Positions 8,941 to 17,444 are shown, counted from the first letter of the stretch. The stretch: 60,631 nucleotides of DNA from GCA-2861595 sp035536185 (GCA_035536185.1 DATLOM010000033.1:1-60631); one strand, 5' to 3'. Notes: generated from the sequence alone by a model not told the origin. A program made the numbers and translations.

Positions 8941-10854
8941 GTGCTGTCGTTGTCGCAGACGGGGAAGCCGAAGGCGGCGCTCGCCGGGATCATCCTGACG
9001 GCGTGCGAAGTCGCCGGAGGCGAACTCGAGGGGCACGCCGGCGTCATCGAAGCGCTGGAGGCAGTGTTCGGACTCAAGGTGGGGGAGTCTGCTGTCGCCG
9101 AGGCGCTCGAGTACCTTCGCGGCACAGGCGAGCTGCTGCCCACCCGGGACGGCTCACGCTTCCGTCTCTCGCCGGCAGCGAAGGCGATGGTGCTCGAACG
9201 GACTGAAGCGGGTCAGCAACTGGAAGACCTCGTCCGTCGTGAGTGGCTTGACTCGTTGGCCGCGGTGGGCTTGCCCGTCGACGGCGTCGAGGCAGTGCTG
9301 TGGGCCTCCCTCCGGAAGTACATGGCAAAAGTCTTCCGTGAACATGGCGCTCTCAGCGTCGAACTTCTCGCGTACACCGGGGCTCGAGACGATCGTGAGT
9401 TCGGCACGCTCGATGGGGCACTCGACGCCGCACTGTCCGAAGAACGTTGCCCGGACCCCGCCCTCGCACGGCAGGCCATCCAGATGTTCTTCGCTGAACA
9501 GACGGCAGCTCGGGCCAAGTACGTCGCGCAGCTCCTCGACGGCACGTTCACCTTCTTCGCCTTGTCGATCCACGAGGCGACGGCGCAGTACCTCCGGCCG
9601 ACCATCCCGGAGCTGTCGATCTTCCTCGACACGAACTTCATCTTCGAGCTGTTGGGCCTCAGCAGGAGCCCGGGGTCTGGAGACACGGCGCGCGAGCTGA
9701 TCTCCTTCATCAAGAACAACGCCTTCCCGTTCAAGCTGTACATGCACTCTGAGACGTTGACGGAGGTCGAGCGGACCATCGGCTCGATCGGGCGCAACGC
9801 TCTTGAGGGTCGGAGGTTCCCGCAGGAGATCAGTCGGGCGGCGATCTCGCCGCAGCGGCTCCTCGGTGCGCTGTCCGGGTTGGAGGTGGCCTACCACCAG
9901 CTCAACGCGGAGACCCAGGTCGAGCCGAAAACGTTCCTCGACAAGTACCGCAACGTCGAGCCGCTGCTCAAGGAGTTTGGGATCACGTTGTACCGCGAAC
10001 CCTTCAACGAGTCGCCGAAGGATTCGAACGAGAAGGGTCTGCTCGTGGCCGAGTACAAGACGTTCGTCGAGGAACGGCGTCCTGCGAAGAAGTACGACGC
10101 CCTCGACCATGACGTGACCGTCTGGATGGCTGTGCAGCAGAAGCGGCGGGCGGCGCGCACGACCCTTGAGGGAGGCGCGCTGTTCTTGACGGTGGACTAC
10201 GTCCTCTTCAACTTCGACCGGCAGTTCCTCGCGGCGCACTCCGGCGGTCCGCAGTCGATCGCGCTGCCGAATCAGCTCCTGCAGGTGCTCCGCCCGTACG
10301 CGACGCCTTCAGGTGACTTCGACGCTCGTTTCGTCGCAAGCTTCGGCGTCAACGAGCTGCGTACGGCATACTCCGACTATGGCCCGACGACGTCGAAGAT
10401 GTTGTCGATCCTCGCCACGTACAAGGATGTGCCTGAGCGCGTCGCCGTCGAGTTGCTCACCGATCTCGTCCTAGTCGCCGAGCTCGAGGCCATGCCGGAC
10501 GACAACGACCTCCTCCGGGAGAAGATCGAGAGCGCGGTCTTCCGTAAGAACGCCGAGCTGCAAAACGAGCGAGAGCGAGCCGACCGCCTGCGAGTCGAGG
10601 CCTCAGCCGGGTTTGAGGAGAGGCTGGCCCATACCGAGAGGGAGCTCCAGGACGTGAAGGATGCGGCGGCTGCCGCTGATGCACGGCGCCAAGAGGAGCT
10701 CGCCGCAGCGGATGCGGCCGCAGATTTGGAGCTCGCAGCAGCGAAAAATGGATGCGCGCCGAATCAGTCGCCGCAGTGGATCGAGCAAATACTCGGACCC
10801 GTCCCGCGATCGCTGCATTGGTGTTCACCCTTGGCATGGCCGCTGTCGTCCTGA
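8941..10854 (+). CDS. large PIN-domain nuclease-like protein with coiled coil (frameshifted)
   Basis: The main open frame encodes 637 residues, first start GTG. An N-terminal winged-helix-like region (GIILTACEVAGGEL to EALEYLRGTGELLP, about 20-70) precedes a PIN-like nuclease domain. Its acidic set is D230 in IFLDTNFIFELL, glutamates in SETLTEVERT, D389 and D391 in ALDHDVTVW, and D419 in LTVDYVLFNFD. Residues 525-600 form an Ala/Glu/Arg coiled coil. The last 35 residues (from NGCAPNQ) look out of frame. A -1 shift at the A5 tract 10744-10748 leads into three membrane helices ending at 11033. With both frames repaired the protein would be about 740 residues: basic tail, helical region, PIN, coiled coil, membrane anchor. 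I do not recognise a named family. Confidence 0.7.
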   Translation: MLSLSQTGKPKAALAGIILTACEVAGGELEGHAGVIEALEAVFGLKVGESAVAEALEYLRGTGELLPTRDGSRFRLSPAAKAMVLERTEAGQQLEDLVRREWLDSLAAVGLPVDGVEAVLWASLRKYMAKVFREHGALSVELLAYTGARDDREFGTLDGALDAALSEERCPDPALARQAIQMFFAEQTAARAKYVAQLLDGTFTFFALSIHEATAQYLRPTIPELSIFLDTNFIFELLGLSRSPGSGDTARELISFIKNNAFPFKLYMHSETLTEVERTIGSIGRNALEGRRFPQEISRAAISPQRLLGALSGLEVAYHQLNAETQVEPKTFLDKYRNVEPLLKEFGITLYREPFNESPKDSNEKGLLVAEYKTFVEERRPAKKYDALDHDVTVWMAVQQKRRAARTTLEGGALFLTVDYVLFNFDRQFLAAHSGGPQSIALPNQLLQVLRPYATPSGDFDARFVASFGVNELRTAYSDYGPTTSKMLSILATYKDVPERVAVELLTDLVLVAELEAMPDDNDLLREKIESAVFRKNAELQNERERADRLRVEASAGFEERLAHTERELQDVKDAAAAADARRQEELAAADAAADLELAAAKNGCAPNQSPQWIEQILGPVPRSLHWCSPLAWPLSS

Positions 10855-11033
10855 TCCCATGGGTCACGCACTTCAGCTGGCTCCTGCATCACGACAACAG
10901 GGCAGGCCTGTACGTCGGGGCGGCGTCGGCGATCACGTGCGCCAGCTGGTCGATCATCGATCTCGCTCGCCGCGAGCGCATCCGTTGGGGCGCACTCGTC
11001 GCCATCCTTGCGGTGATCATCCAGATCCTCTGA
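10752..11033 (+). pseudogene. C-terminal membrane segment of the PIN-domain gene, in a different frame
   Basis: A 93-codon frame overlapping the end of the PIN reading frame. It holds three hydrophobic helices: AIAALVFTLGMAAVVLIPWV, then AGLYVGAASAITCASWSII, then WGALVAILAVIIQIL. One more A in the A5 run at 10744-10748 would give AAAKKWMRAESVAAVDRANT and fuse this to the coiled coil upstream. As a free-standing gene it has no convincing ribosome site. I read it as the membrane anchor of the PIN protein. Confidence 0.6.
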
Positions 11034-11065
11034 CCTCCGCGCCACTCCGAGAGGCCGCGTACTCT

Positions 11066-11848
11066 ATGGCTGTGGCTACCTTCACTGTCGCCGGCCGAAG
11101 CGTAACGCTGACCGTGGATGACGTCGCCACCGCACTCCGCAGCGTGGCCCCCGAACCGATCCAGAAGCACGGCGTCGAAGTCGAAGGCCGGCTCTACCCG
11201 GTCATCCAGGCCCTGGAGGCGGCGTCCGGGGTGCCGCGAGCCGAGACCCGCTCAAAGACAGCGACGATGGTCTTCACTGCCCTCGGCATGCGGCTCGTCC
11301 AACTCGGACCGGGAGGACAGGCGCCGCCACCACGAGCGCCGACCAACACCGATCTGAACGCCGCCATCTCCAAGCGTGCCCAGGCAGCATCGTTCGCCAA
11401 GGCTCCGCTCGACAGCGCCGCAGCATCAAACGGGGGGTGCGATCGTATGCACGCCCAGCCCGGCCATCGGGTGACGGGCTTCGACCCGGACGTCGTCCCC
11501 ACGCAGCCGGGCGTCTACGCCTTCTACCGGGACGGCGAGCCCGTCTACGTCGGCCGGGCGATCGCCTCCGGCGGCCTGCAACGGCGGATGAAGACCCAGC
11601 ACCTCAAGACGGGCAACGACCTGTCGTGGTCGGCGTTCCGCCGCAACGTCGCCGAACATCTCGGGATCGCGCCATCGACTGTCACGAAGCAGCGCCCACC
11701 GCAGCTGACCGAAGAACAGGTGGCGCCGGTCAATGACTGGATCGGCGGCTGCGAAGTCCGCTGGATCTCCTGCGCGACGGAGGCCGAGGCGACCCAGCTC
11801 GAGATCGACTTGAAGAACGAATGGAAGCCACCCCTCACGAAGCGCTGA
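11066..11848 (+). CDS. GIY-YIG family nuclease
   Basis: A 260-residue protein in two parts. Residues 1-85 form a small domain with APEPIQKHGVEVEGRLYPVI and a helix ending VFTALGMRLVQLG. I have seen similar heads joined to nucleases, but cannot name this one. A Pro/Ala linker leads to a GIY-YIG nuclease: G149-V150-Y151, then Y161-V162-G163, an arginine helix (GLQRRMKTQH) and the metal-binding glutamate in TQLEIDLKNEW. All core positions are present. ATG 11066 is chosen because upstream codons in this frame are the shadow of the previous gene. It starts 32 bases after the PIN gene's membrane segment, so the two may form one transcription unit. Confidence 0.8.
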   Translation: MAVATFTVAGRSVTLTVDDVATALRSVAPEPIQKHGVEVEGRLYPVIQALEAASGVPRAETRSKTATMVFTALGMRLVQLGPGGQAPPPRAPTNTDLNAAISKRAQAASFAKAPLDSAAASNGGCDRMHAQPGHRVTGFDPDVVPTQPGVYAFYRDGEPVYVGRAIASGGLQRRMKTQHLKTGNDLSWSAFRRNVAEHLGIAPSTVTKQRPPQLTEEQVAPVNDWIGGCEVRWISCATEAEATQLEIDLKNEWKPPLTKR

Positions 11849-11883
11849 CTGCGACCGCTCACCTCGTTGGAGCGGTGTGCGTG

Positions 11884-12613
11884 TCAGCGCTCGGCCCGCC
11901 GGAACGGGAGCCGCGCTACACCGACACTGCGGTTGCCGCCCGCGCCGATCCCGCGGTTGCGCATCCAGATCGCGACGTCGAGGATTCGTAGCAGCGAGAC
12001 GGCGCCGTCAACGCCGGCTCCGGAGCGCACCTCTTCGAGCCGGCCGACGATTCGCACGTCCTGTAACTCCTCCCACAGCGGTTCCCAGAAGCGGCCGCTG
12101 CGAGGTTGCAGCGCGGCCTTCACAACCTGGTCGTAGACGGGGAGGAGGTGCGGGCGCTTCCGGGCCAACAGCTTCGCGCCCGTCACCCACCCAATCCCCG
12201 GCACCGCCTCGAGCAGCGTCCACAGCCGAGCCGCCGGCGATCCCTCGGCAATCGTCTCTCGCGGCACGCTCCACAGATCGAGGTCAGGGCCGAAGTCGCC
12301 GGAACGGAAGATTGGCGCCGACCTGACCGTCGACGTCGTCGATGATGTGCAGCGCGGCACGGGCGGGGATGTCGACGCTTAGGCACGAGACGGCGACGAT
12401 GTCGTCACCACCGAAGCGGTGCGGGTCATTGGTGCCGAGGGTGCCGAAGCGCCCGCCGGTGAAGGAGCTCTCGGTGAAGGGGCTCATGTCGAAGTGGCGG
12501 GCGATGAGTGTGGTGCATGCTCGTCGAGGAACGGCCAGATTCACCCTCGAGGCGTTGGTCGGGCATCTGCCCATTCTGCTCAGGCTCTCGCCGCATCGCG
12601 GCCGCGATGGCAA
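11884..12613 (-). pseudogene. DUF6308-family protein gene broken by a frameshift
   Basis: The N-terminal half is in one frame (12613 to 12284) and carries ARHFDMSPFTESSFTGGRF and GGDDIVAVSCLSVDIPARAA. The C-terminal half is in another (12360 to 11884) and carries SPAARLWTLLEAVPGIGWV, GAKLLARKRPHLLPVYDQVV and LLRILDVAIWMRNRG. Together they resemble the actinobacterial DUF6308 family, whose GxGxxxAxKLLARKRP segment looks like a helix-hairpin-helix. The frames separate near 12300, where one extra base (or two missing) explains the shift. The function of DUF6308 is unknown to me. It may be a true pseudogene or a base-calling error. Confidence 0.6.
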
Positions 12614-12632
12614 GTCTCAGGCGTCTTGAGGA

Positions 12633-12875
12633 TCAGCCGAGACAGTCGGTGCCATGTCGCGCTTGATCCGGTACGCGGGCAACGCGCTCCCTGCGGGACG
12701 AGATCCCTGCGAGAACTGAGGCACCTGGGATGTCGAGGCGAAGACCAACGAACTCCACGCGGATCCACACCTGAATGCGATGAGGCTCCTCACCTTCCAC
12801 GAGATTCCGCTCTACATGCTCAACGTATCGAGCAACTTGAGCGAGATCGGGAGGTCTTGCCGGCGCGAAATTCAT
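12633..12875 (-). CDS. small hypothetical protein
   Basis: An 80-residue frame downstream of the VapC-like toxin gene on the same strand. From MNFAPARPPDLAQVARYVEH it continues with RIQVWIRVEFVGLRLDIPGA. The alternating hydrophobic pattern looks more protein-like than a random shadow frame, but there is no good ribosome site or recognised domain. The surrounding 290 bases hold nothing else I can support. Treat as tentative. Confidence 0.3.
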   Translation of the reverse strand: MNFAPARPPDLAQVARYVEHVERNLVEGEEPHRIQVWIRVEFVGLRLDIPGASVLAGISSRRERVARVPDQARHGTDCLG

Positions 12876-12906
12876 GCCGCTGTCGTGATCGGTCCCTGAG
12901 GCGTCA

Positions 12907-13314
12907 TTAGATCCTGACCGCCCTGATCGACCTCGGAGCTGAGACGCGGAGCATGTCACGGGGGTCGCTGGTGAGGATGACGACATCTCCAGTGAGGGTC
13001 TGAGCGACGGCGCCGATATGCGCATCAGCGACACTGACTCCGGTTCGCCCGAGGATCCCCGCTGCGAGGTTGGCCGCTGGTGTGTCCAAACGGCGATCGA
13101 GCACCCTGAACCGGTTCACGTAAGGAACACGAGGATCGGAACGATCCCAGGCGGCCTCTACGCGAACTGCGGTCGGAACCACGACGCTCACGGCGGAGCC
13201 CTTCCGCCGGCGGGTGACCACGCCGGCGAGATGGGCGACCACCGACCGATGTTTGTCGTGGCCCGGCTGCGAGAGAGCCTGGACCGCCTCGTTGTCGAGG
13301 ATGAGCGTCCTCAT
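12907..13314 (-). CDS. vapC: VapC-like PIN-domain toxin
   Basis: A 135-residue PIN ribonuclease. The acidic residues are D7 in LILDNEAV, the glutamate in VRVEAAW, the aspartate in SVADAHIGA and the final one in ILTSDPRDM, the usual order for VapC toxins that cut RNA. The chosen ATG at 13314 overlaps the stop of the upstream antitoxin gene (ATGA), which gives translational coupling. The 145-residue form starting at 13344 would overlap the antitoxin and is unlikely. It should be neutralised by the product of the adjoining gene. Confidence 0.82.
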   Translation of the reverse strand: MRTLILDNEAVQALSQPGHDKHRSVVAHLAGVVTRRRKGSAVSVVVPTAVRVEAAWDRSDPRVPYVNRFRVLDRRLDTPAANLAAGILGRTGVSVADAHIGAVAQTLTGDVVILTSDPRDMLRVSAPRSIRAVRI

Positions 13315-13724
13315 GAGCCAACGGCGAGCTGTGCTTCTGCCCATAGAAGGACATCGTCGGCATCGGCATCGGGATGACGACTGGTGACCTCGGCGGCGGC
13401 CCGGTTGATGATGTCGGGCCGATCCGCTAGCGGTGACCCATCCTGGGCCGCCAGCGCCAGCGCGACCTCTGCCAGCGAAGGTCGACTGTTCGGGTGCTGC
13501 GCGTAGTGAGATTCGAGCGCCGCCTCCATCACCGCAGTCTCCAGTGCCGAGCGCAGGGCTGCAGCGGTGAGGGTGGTCGTCGAAGAGGCGATCCCCAGGT
13601 GCTCGACCGCCAGTGACGCGGCGTCACGCAAGGCGGCGGGGAGCCGCATCGAGGTGTTGATCGTCGGGTCGTCCTGCGCGTCCAGGAGATCGGTGATTAG
13701 GTCGAGAACGTCGTGGGCCGTCAC
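13311..13724 (-). CDS. antitoxin partner of the PIN toxin
   Basis: A 137-residue acidic protein, first gene of the toxin-antitoxin operon. The stretch TINTSMRLPAALRDAASLAV resembles the ribbon-helix-helix strand and first helix of VapB/CopG-type antitoxins. The Asp/Ala-rich C-terminal half (HPDADADDVLLWAEAQLAV) is probably the toxin-binding region. It is longer than typical VapB (70-90 residues). GTG 13724 is preceded by TGAGGT. An inverted repeat 9 bases upstream is a likely autoregulatory operator. Confidence 0.7.
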   Translation of the reverse strand: MTAHDVLDLITDLLDAQDDPTINTSMRLPAALRDAASLAVEHLGIASSTTTLTAAALRSALETAVMEAALESHYAQHPNSRPSLAEVALALAAQDGSPLADRPDIINRAAAEVTSRHPDADADDVLLWAEAQLAVGS

Positions 13725-13732
13725 ACCTCAAA

Positions 13733-13752
13733 GTACCACGACAGTGTGGTAC
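13733..13752 (-). promoter_or_regulatory. operator-like inverted repeat of the toxin-antitoxin operon
   Basis: GTACCAC (13733-13739) and GTGGTAC (13746-13752) form a perfect 7-bp inverted repeat with a 6-base spacer. It lies directly upstream of the antitoxin start, where ribbon-helix-helix antitoxins bind to repress their own operon. Confidence 0.6.
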
Positions 13753-13817
13753 AACGAGATCTGCAGGCGATGCGCCCGAGCCCTTCGGCCCAGGAACCGA
13801 TACCTGCTACCCACAAC

Positions 13818-13851
13818 CTTTCGCAAGGATAACGAGCTAACCTTGCGAAAG
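13818..13851 (+). promoter_or_regulatory. palindrome overlapping the fic start codon
   Basis: CTTTCGCAAGG (13818-13828) and its exact reverse complement CCTTGCGAAAG (13841-13851) are separated by 12 bases. The right arm ends on the first base of the GTG start of the Fic gene. A protein bound here would block transcription or initiation, so it is probably an operator, possibly bound by the Fic protein's own C-terminal winged helix. Confidence 0.6.
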
Positions 13852-15014
13852 TGGGTTCATTAGGAAAGGTTCTTGCCATAGACATACCGCCCAACGTCAC
13901 AGTCCGCTGGAACGGTCGAGCAGTGGAGGCGGCCGACCCAGCACCGATCACCGGTGTGACGTTCGATCTGCACGCGGGCACTGTCCGACGAACCGAGCAG
14001 GCTGTTGCCGCGGTGCGTGCGGCCGGTGAGCGTGCTGCTGGCCCACTGGAGGTTGTGGCCCGACTGCTGCTGCGGTCGGAAGGTCTGGCCTCGAGTGCCA
14101 TAGAAGGACTGCGGGCCAGCGCGGCCGACGTGGCCCTAGCAGAGGCCGCTGCCGCCGAAGGATTACGCAGCGACGACGACGACGACGTCGCTTCCTGGGT
14201 GGCGGACAACCTGGCCGTTGTAACCGATGCGCTTGCCGAAGAGGGAACGGTCGATGCAGCCCGGCTGTTCGCCTGGCACGAGCGCCTCATGCGCCACGCT
14301 CCAGCCATCGATCCCGTACACGTTGGCGCATGGCGGGACCGGCTCGGCTGGGTCGGCGGATCCAGTCCATTGACCGCTGTTCATGTTGCCGTGCCCCCAG
14401 GTGCCATCGACGCCCTCATGGAGGATCTCTTCGTCTTCATTCGCCGAGACGACCTGGACGCAGTCACCCAGGCGGCCGTCGCTCACGCCCAATTCGAGAC
14501 CATCCATCCCTTCGCCGACGGCAACGGCCGCATCGGTCGTGTCCTGATCAGCTGGATCCTCTCGCGCCGGATCGGCGTGCGGGTCACCCCGCCGGTGTCG
14601 CTGGAGTTCGCCAGGGACATCGGCGGCTACCAGTCGGGTCTTACCCTCTACCGCCAAGGTGAGATCGACACATGGGTGGCGTGGTTCGCCGACGCCGTGA
14701 GCCGCTCCGCACGGCGCGCTGCCGAGGTTCTCGAAGCCGTTGGTGAGGTGCAAGAGCGTTGGGAGCAGGCCGCCCAGAGGTTGCGGGCCGACAGCGCGGC
14801 ACGGCGGTTACTGCCCCTCCTGCCGGCACATCCTGTTTTGAGCGCCGGCACGGTGGCTTCGTTGCTCGGCGTCAGCCTGCAAGCCGCCCGCAACGCCCTG
14901 GCTGAACTGGCCGCGGTGCGTGTTCTGGCCGAGGTCGACCAGGTGCCCAACGGCAGAGGGCGGCCCAGGCGCTGGTGGGTCACCCCAGAGCTGCTCGAGC
15001 TCGTAGGCCCCTGA
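13851..15014 (+). CDS. Fic-domain AMPylase with winged-helix C-terminus
   Basis: A 387-residue class II Fic protein. The N-terminal helical domain carries the inhibitory motif SSAIEGL (S-x-x-x-E-G), and the catalytic core has HPFADGNGR at 219-227 followed by IGR. Fic enzymes usually transfer AMP from ATP to a target protein hydroxyl. The last 80 residues (LPLLPAHPVLSAGTVASLLG to GRPRRWWVTPELL) form a winged helix-turn-helix, suggesting DNA binding or autoregulation. GTG 13851 is the only in-frame start near the N-terminus. It is transcribed away from the toxin-antitoxin operon, with palindromes at both ends of the 126-base gap. Confidence 0.9.
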   Translation: MGSLGKVLAIDIPPNVTVRWNGRAVEAADPAPITGVTFDLHAGTVRRTEQAVAAVRAAGERAAGPLEVVARLLLRSEGLASSAIEGLRASAADVALAEAAAAEGLRSDDDDDVASWVADNLAVVTDALAEEGTVDAARLFAWHERLMRHAPAIDPVHVGAWRDRLGWVGGSSPLTAVHVAVPPGAIDALMEDLFVFIRRDDLDAVTQAAVAHAQFETIHPFADGNGRIGRVLISWILSRRIGVRVTPPVSLEFARDIGGYQSGLTLYRQGEIDTWVAWFADAVSRSARRAAEVLEAVGEVQERWEQAAQRLRADSAARRLLPLLPAHPVLSAGTVASLLGVSLQAARNALAELAAVRVLAEVDQVPNGRGRPRRWWVTPELLELVGP

Positions 15015-15107
15015 AGACTCCGCTCCTCCTGAACGGCCTCATTGTCGACGTATGAGTGTCCTCATGCTCAAACGGCCCGCTGGAACTCGCTGTGGAATGC
15101 TTCCGTC

Positions 15108-16004
15108 ATGGACGGTGGGGGCCGATCGCCGGACGCTCTGACTCTTGGAGCTTTTGCCGTCGCTGTCATCCTGGGCGGCGCCAACTTCCTCGCCGTCAGA
15201 TACAGCAACCGTGAGCTCCCGCCCTTTTGGGGTGCCGGCCTCCGGTTCACGCTGGCCGCTTTGCTGTTCGTCGGGATCGCGCTCGTGCTGCACCTGCGCT
15301 GGCCGCGTGGGCGCCAGCTCGCGCTCACCGTTGTGTACGGGTCGCTGGCCTTCGCCATCTCCTACGCCCTCTTGTACTGGGCTCTCGAACGTGTGACCGC
15401 GGGGGCAGCGGTGATCGTCCTGGCCATCGTGCCCGTGGTGACGCTGTTGCTGGCCGCGGCGCAGGGATTGGAGCAGCTCCGCCTGCGCACCGTCGGCGGT
15501 GCGCTTCTCGCACTGGCCGGGATTGCCTGGATGACCTTCGGGCCACAACACGTCGCCGTCCCTCTTGCCGCCCTCGTGGCCATGCTGGCCGCGGCGCTCG
15601 CCATTGGCGAGAGCATCGTGTTGAGCAAGCGGCTCTCCGGCAATCACCCGGCCATGACCAACGCCGTGGGCATGACGGCGGGCGCCGTGCTCCTCGTCGT
15701 CCTGTCGGCGGCCTCCGGCGAGACCTGGTCGATTCCCCGGCGGGCCGATGCCGCCTGGGCTGTGGTCTATCTGGTGACCCTCGGGTCCGTCGGGCTGTTC
15801 ATCCTCGTCCTGCTCGTGGTGCGCCGGTGGACGGTGTCGGCCACGTCGTACATGTTCGTGCTCTTCCCGGTGGTGACCCTGGCCCTAGCGGCATGGCTGC
15901 TCGACGAGCCCGTGACGTTCGAGGCGGTCACCGGTGCCGGCCTCGTCATCCTCGGCGTCTGGTTCGGCGCTCTGTCACCAGGGGCCAGACGTCCCGTCAC
16001 CTGA
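15108..16004 (+). CDS. EamA-family (DMT superfamily) transporter
   Basis: A 298-residue membrane protein with ten hydrophobic helices in two EamA repeats. The first begins GAFAVAVILGGANFLAVRYS and the second starts near PLAALVAMLAAALAIGESIV, with the typical closing LDEPVTFEAVTGAGLVILG. This superfamily exports amino acids, metabolites or nucleotide sugars; the substrate is not predictable. ATG 15108 is preferred because the 22 codons before it are not hydrophobic and lack a ribosome site, although GTG/ATG starts back to 15042 are open. The gene stands alone between fic and the DUF2786 gene. Confidence 0.85.
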   Translation: MDGGGRSPDALTLGAFAVAVILGGANFLAVRYSNRELPPFWGAGLRFTLAALLFVGIALVLHLRWPRGRQLALTVVYGSLAFAISYALLYWALERVTAGAAVIVLAIVPVVTLLLAAAQGLEQLRLRTVGGALLALAGIAWMTFGPQHVAVPLAALVAMLAAALAIGESIVLSKRLSGNHPAMTNAVGMTAGAVLLVVLSAASGETWSIPRRADAAWAVVYLVTLGSVGLFILVLLVVRRWTVSATSYMFVLFPVVTLALAAWLLDEPVTFEAVTGAGLVILGVWFGALSPGARRPVT

Positions 16005-16073
16005 AGCCTGCGCACTTGTCACAGTCGATTTCTATTCTCCGGCCGCTGACCACGAGTGGAGGGAGAAGCGGCC

Positions 16074-17423
16074 ATGGGGAAGAGAAATCGGGAACGACGG
16101 GCTGAGAAGCGCAGGGCAGAGGCCCGCGCCGCGCGGCGGCGACCGGGTTCATCGAGGCCTGGACCGTCGGCACCGAGGCCCGATTCCGGCCGAGGCCGTG
16201 TGCCACCGGTGTCGTTGGACGACCTGATGCGCGGCGCGGCCGAGGCGGTTTGGCACGGAGATCCGATGGGTTTCGATGTCCTGATGGACCGGCTCGTACA
16301 CGGGCACACGGCCGACGAGCTGTCGTGTGCCGTGGCCGGAACGCTTCAGCGCGCACTGAGAGGGTGCTGGGACGACGGGTGGCAGCCTGCTGATCTCATG
16401 CACACCTGCAGCCGCCGCCTCGGAAAGATCCATCGAAGCGTGATCGAGGACGCGGTCGCCCTGGAGTCGCGCTTCTACCGCACGTCCCCGGGGGCGGACC
16501 CGGAGTGGCTTGACCAGCTTCCGTCCGCGGTCCCTGGTGTTGACGGCGTGAATGACCTCAACATCCTCGGGCGCTGGGCCGGCGCCCGAGGAGCCGTGGG
16601 AGTGGTGACAGCACTGCAGGCGGTGTTGGAGGTGCTGGCCGAGCTGCTCCACCTGCCGACGCTCACGAAGCTGCGCCCTCCGCCGGCAGAGTGGGGCCGC
16701 GAGCGCCGAGGACGGACCACCCGCGCCGGAGGCGATCCGAAGATGACGGCGCGGGTGCGGGCCCTGCTGGCCAAAGCCGAGTCCACCACCTTCGTCGCCG
16801 AAGCCGAGGCCCTTGCAGCCAAGGCTCAGGAACTGATCTCCAAGCACGCCATCGACCGCGCCCTGCTCGAGGACGGCGCCGACGCGGGCGCTACCACCGA
16901 TGTGGTCGGTCGCCGGATACTGCTCGACGATCCATATGCGTCCTCGAAGGCGAACCTGGTTGCGGCCATCGCCCGGGCGAACCGCTGTCAGGCCGTGTGG
17001 TGCGGGGACCTCGGGTTCAGCACCGTGTTCGGGCACCCAGGCGACGTGGATTCCGTCGAGCTGCTCCACAACTCGCTGCTCACCCAGGCCACCGCGGCCA
17101 TGCTCGCCGCCGGGAGATCCGATGCCCGGCTCCGTACCCGGTCGTTCCGAGGGTCTTTCATACTGTCCTTCGCCCAGCGCATCGGCGAGCGGCTGCGGGA
17201 AGTGACCGAAGACGCCATCGACGATGCTCGCGAGGAGTACGGCGACCGCCTCCTTCCTGTGCTGGTAGCCCACGACAAAGCCGTCAAGGCCGCCCGGGAC
17301 GAGGCCTTCCCAAACCTGAAGAAGTCGGGGACGATCACCATTGACTCGGCCGGCTGGGCCGCCGGCCGTGTGGCCGCCGACATGGCCCACCTTCGCCCGT
17401 CGGGCCAGCTCCGATCCGGGTGA
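16074..17423 (+). CDS. DUF2786-domain protein
   Basis: A 449-residue soluble protein. The first 50 residues are Arg/Ala-rich and probably disordered (GKRNRERRAEKRRAEARAA). A helical region follows, then the DUF2786 block at about 228-270: MTARVRALLAKAESTTFVAE and AEALAAKAQELISKHAID. The C-terminal half continues with SFRGSFILSFAQRIGERLRE, as in other actinobacterial members. DUF2786 has no settled function. ATG 16074 is preferred over GTG 16056 because GGAGGG at 16058-16063 then serves as the ribosome site. It lies 21 bases upstream of a toxin-antitoxin pair, so co-transcription is possible. Confidence 0.8.
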   Translation: MGKRNRERRAEKRRAEARAARRRPGSSRPGPSAPRPDSGRGRVPPVSLDDLMRGAAEAVWHGDPMGFDVLMDRLVHGHTADELSCAVAGTLQRALRGCWDDGWQPADLMHTCSRRLGKIHRSVIEDAVALESRFYRTSPGADPEWLDQLPSAVPGVDGVNDLNILGRWAGARGAVGVVTALQAVLEVLAELLHLPTLTKLRPPPAEWGRERRGRTTRAGGDPKMTARVRALLAKAESTTFVAEAEALAAKAQELISKHAIDRALLEDGADAGATTDVVGRRILLDDPYASSKANLVAAIARANRCQAVWCGDLGFSTVFGHPGDVDSVELLHNSLLTQATAAMLAAGRSDARLRTRSFRGSFILSFAQRIGERLREVTEDAIDDAREEYGDRLLPVLVAHDKAVKAARDEAFPNLKKSGTITIDSAGWAAGRVAADMAHLRPSGQLRSG

Positions 17424-17444
17424 TGGAATGCTACAGTTCATGGC

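Noticed and set aside
10744..10750. Classical -1 programmed frameshift site at the A5 run in the PIN gene
   Set aside because: The sequence is not a standard X XXY YYZ heptamer and I see no downstream pseudoknot. Slippage remains only a possibility.
12342..12910. Plus-strand frames opposite the DUF6308 and small hypothetical genes
   Set aside because: They carry no motifs, overlap recognisable minus-strand protein segments and have no ribosome sites.
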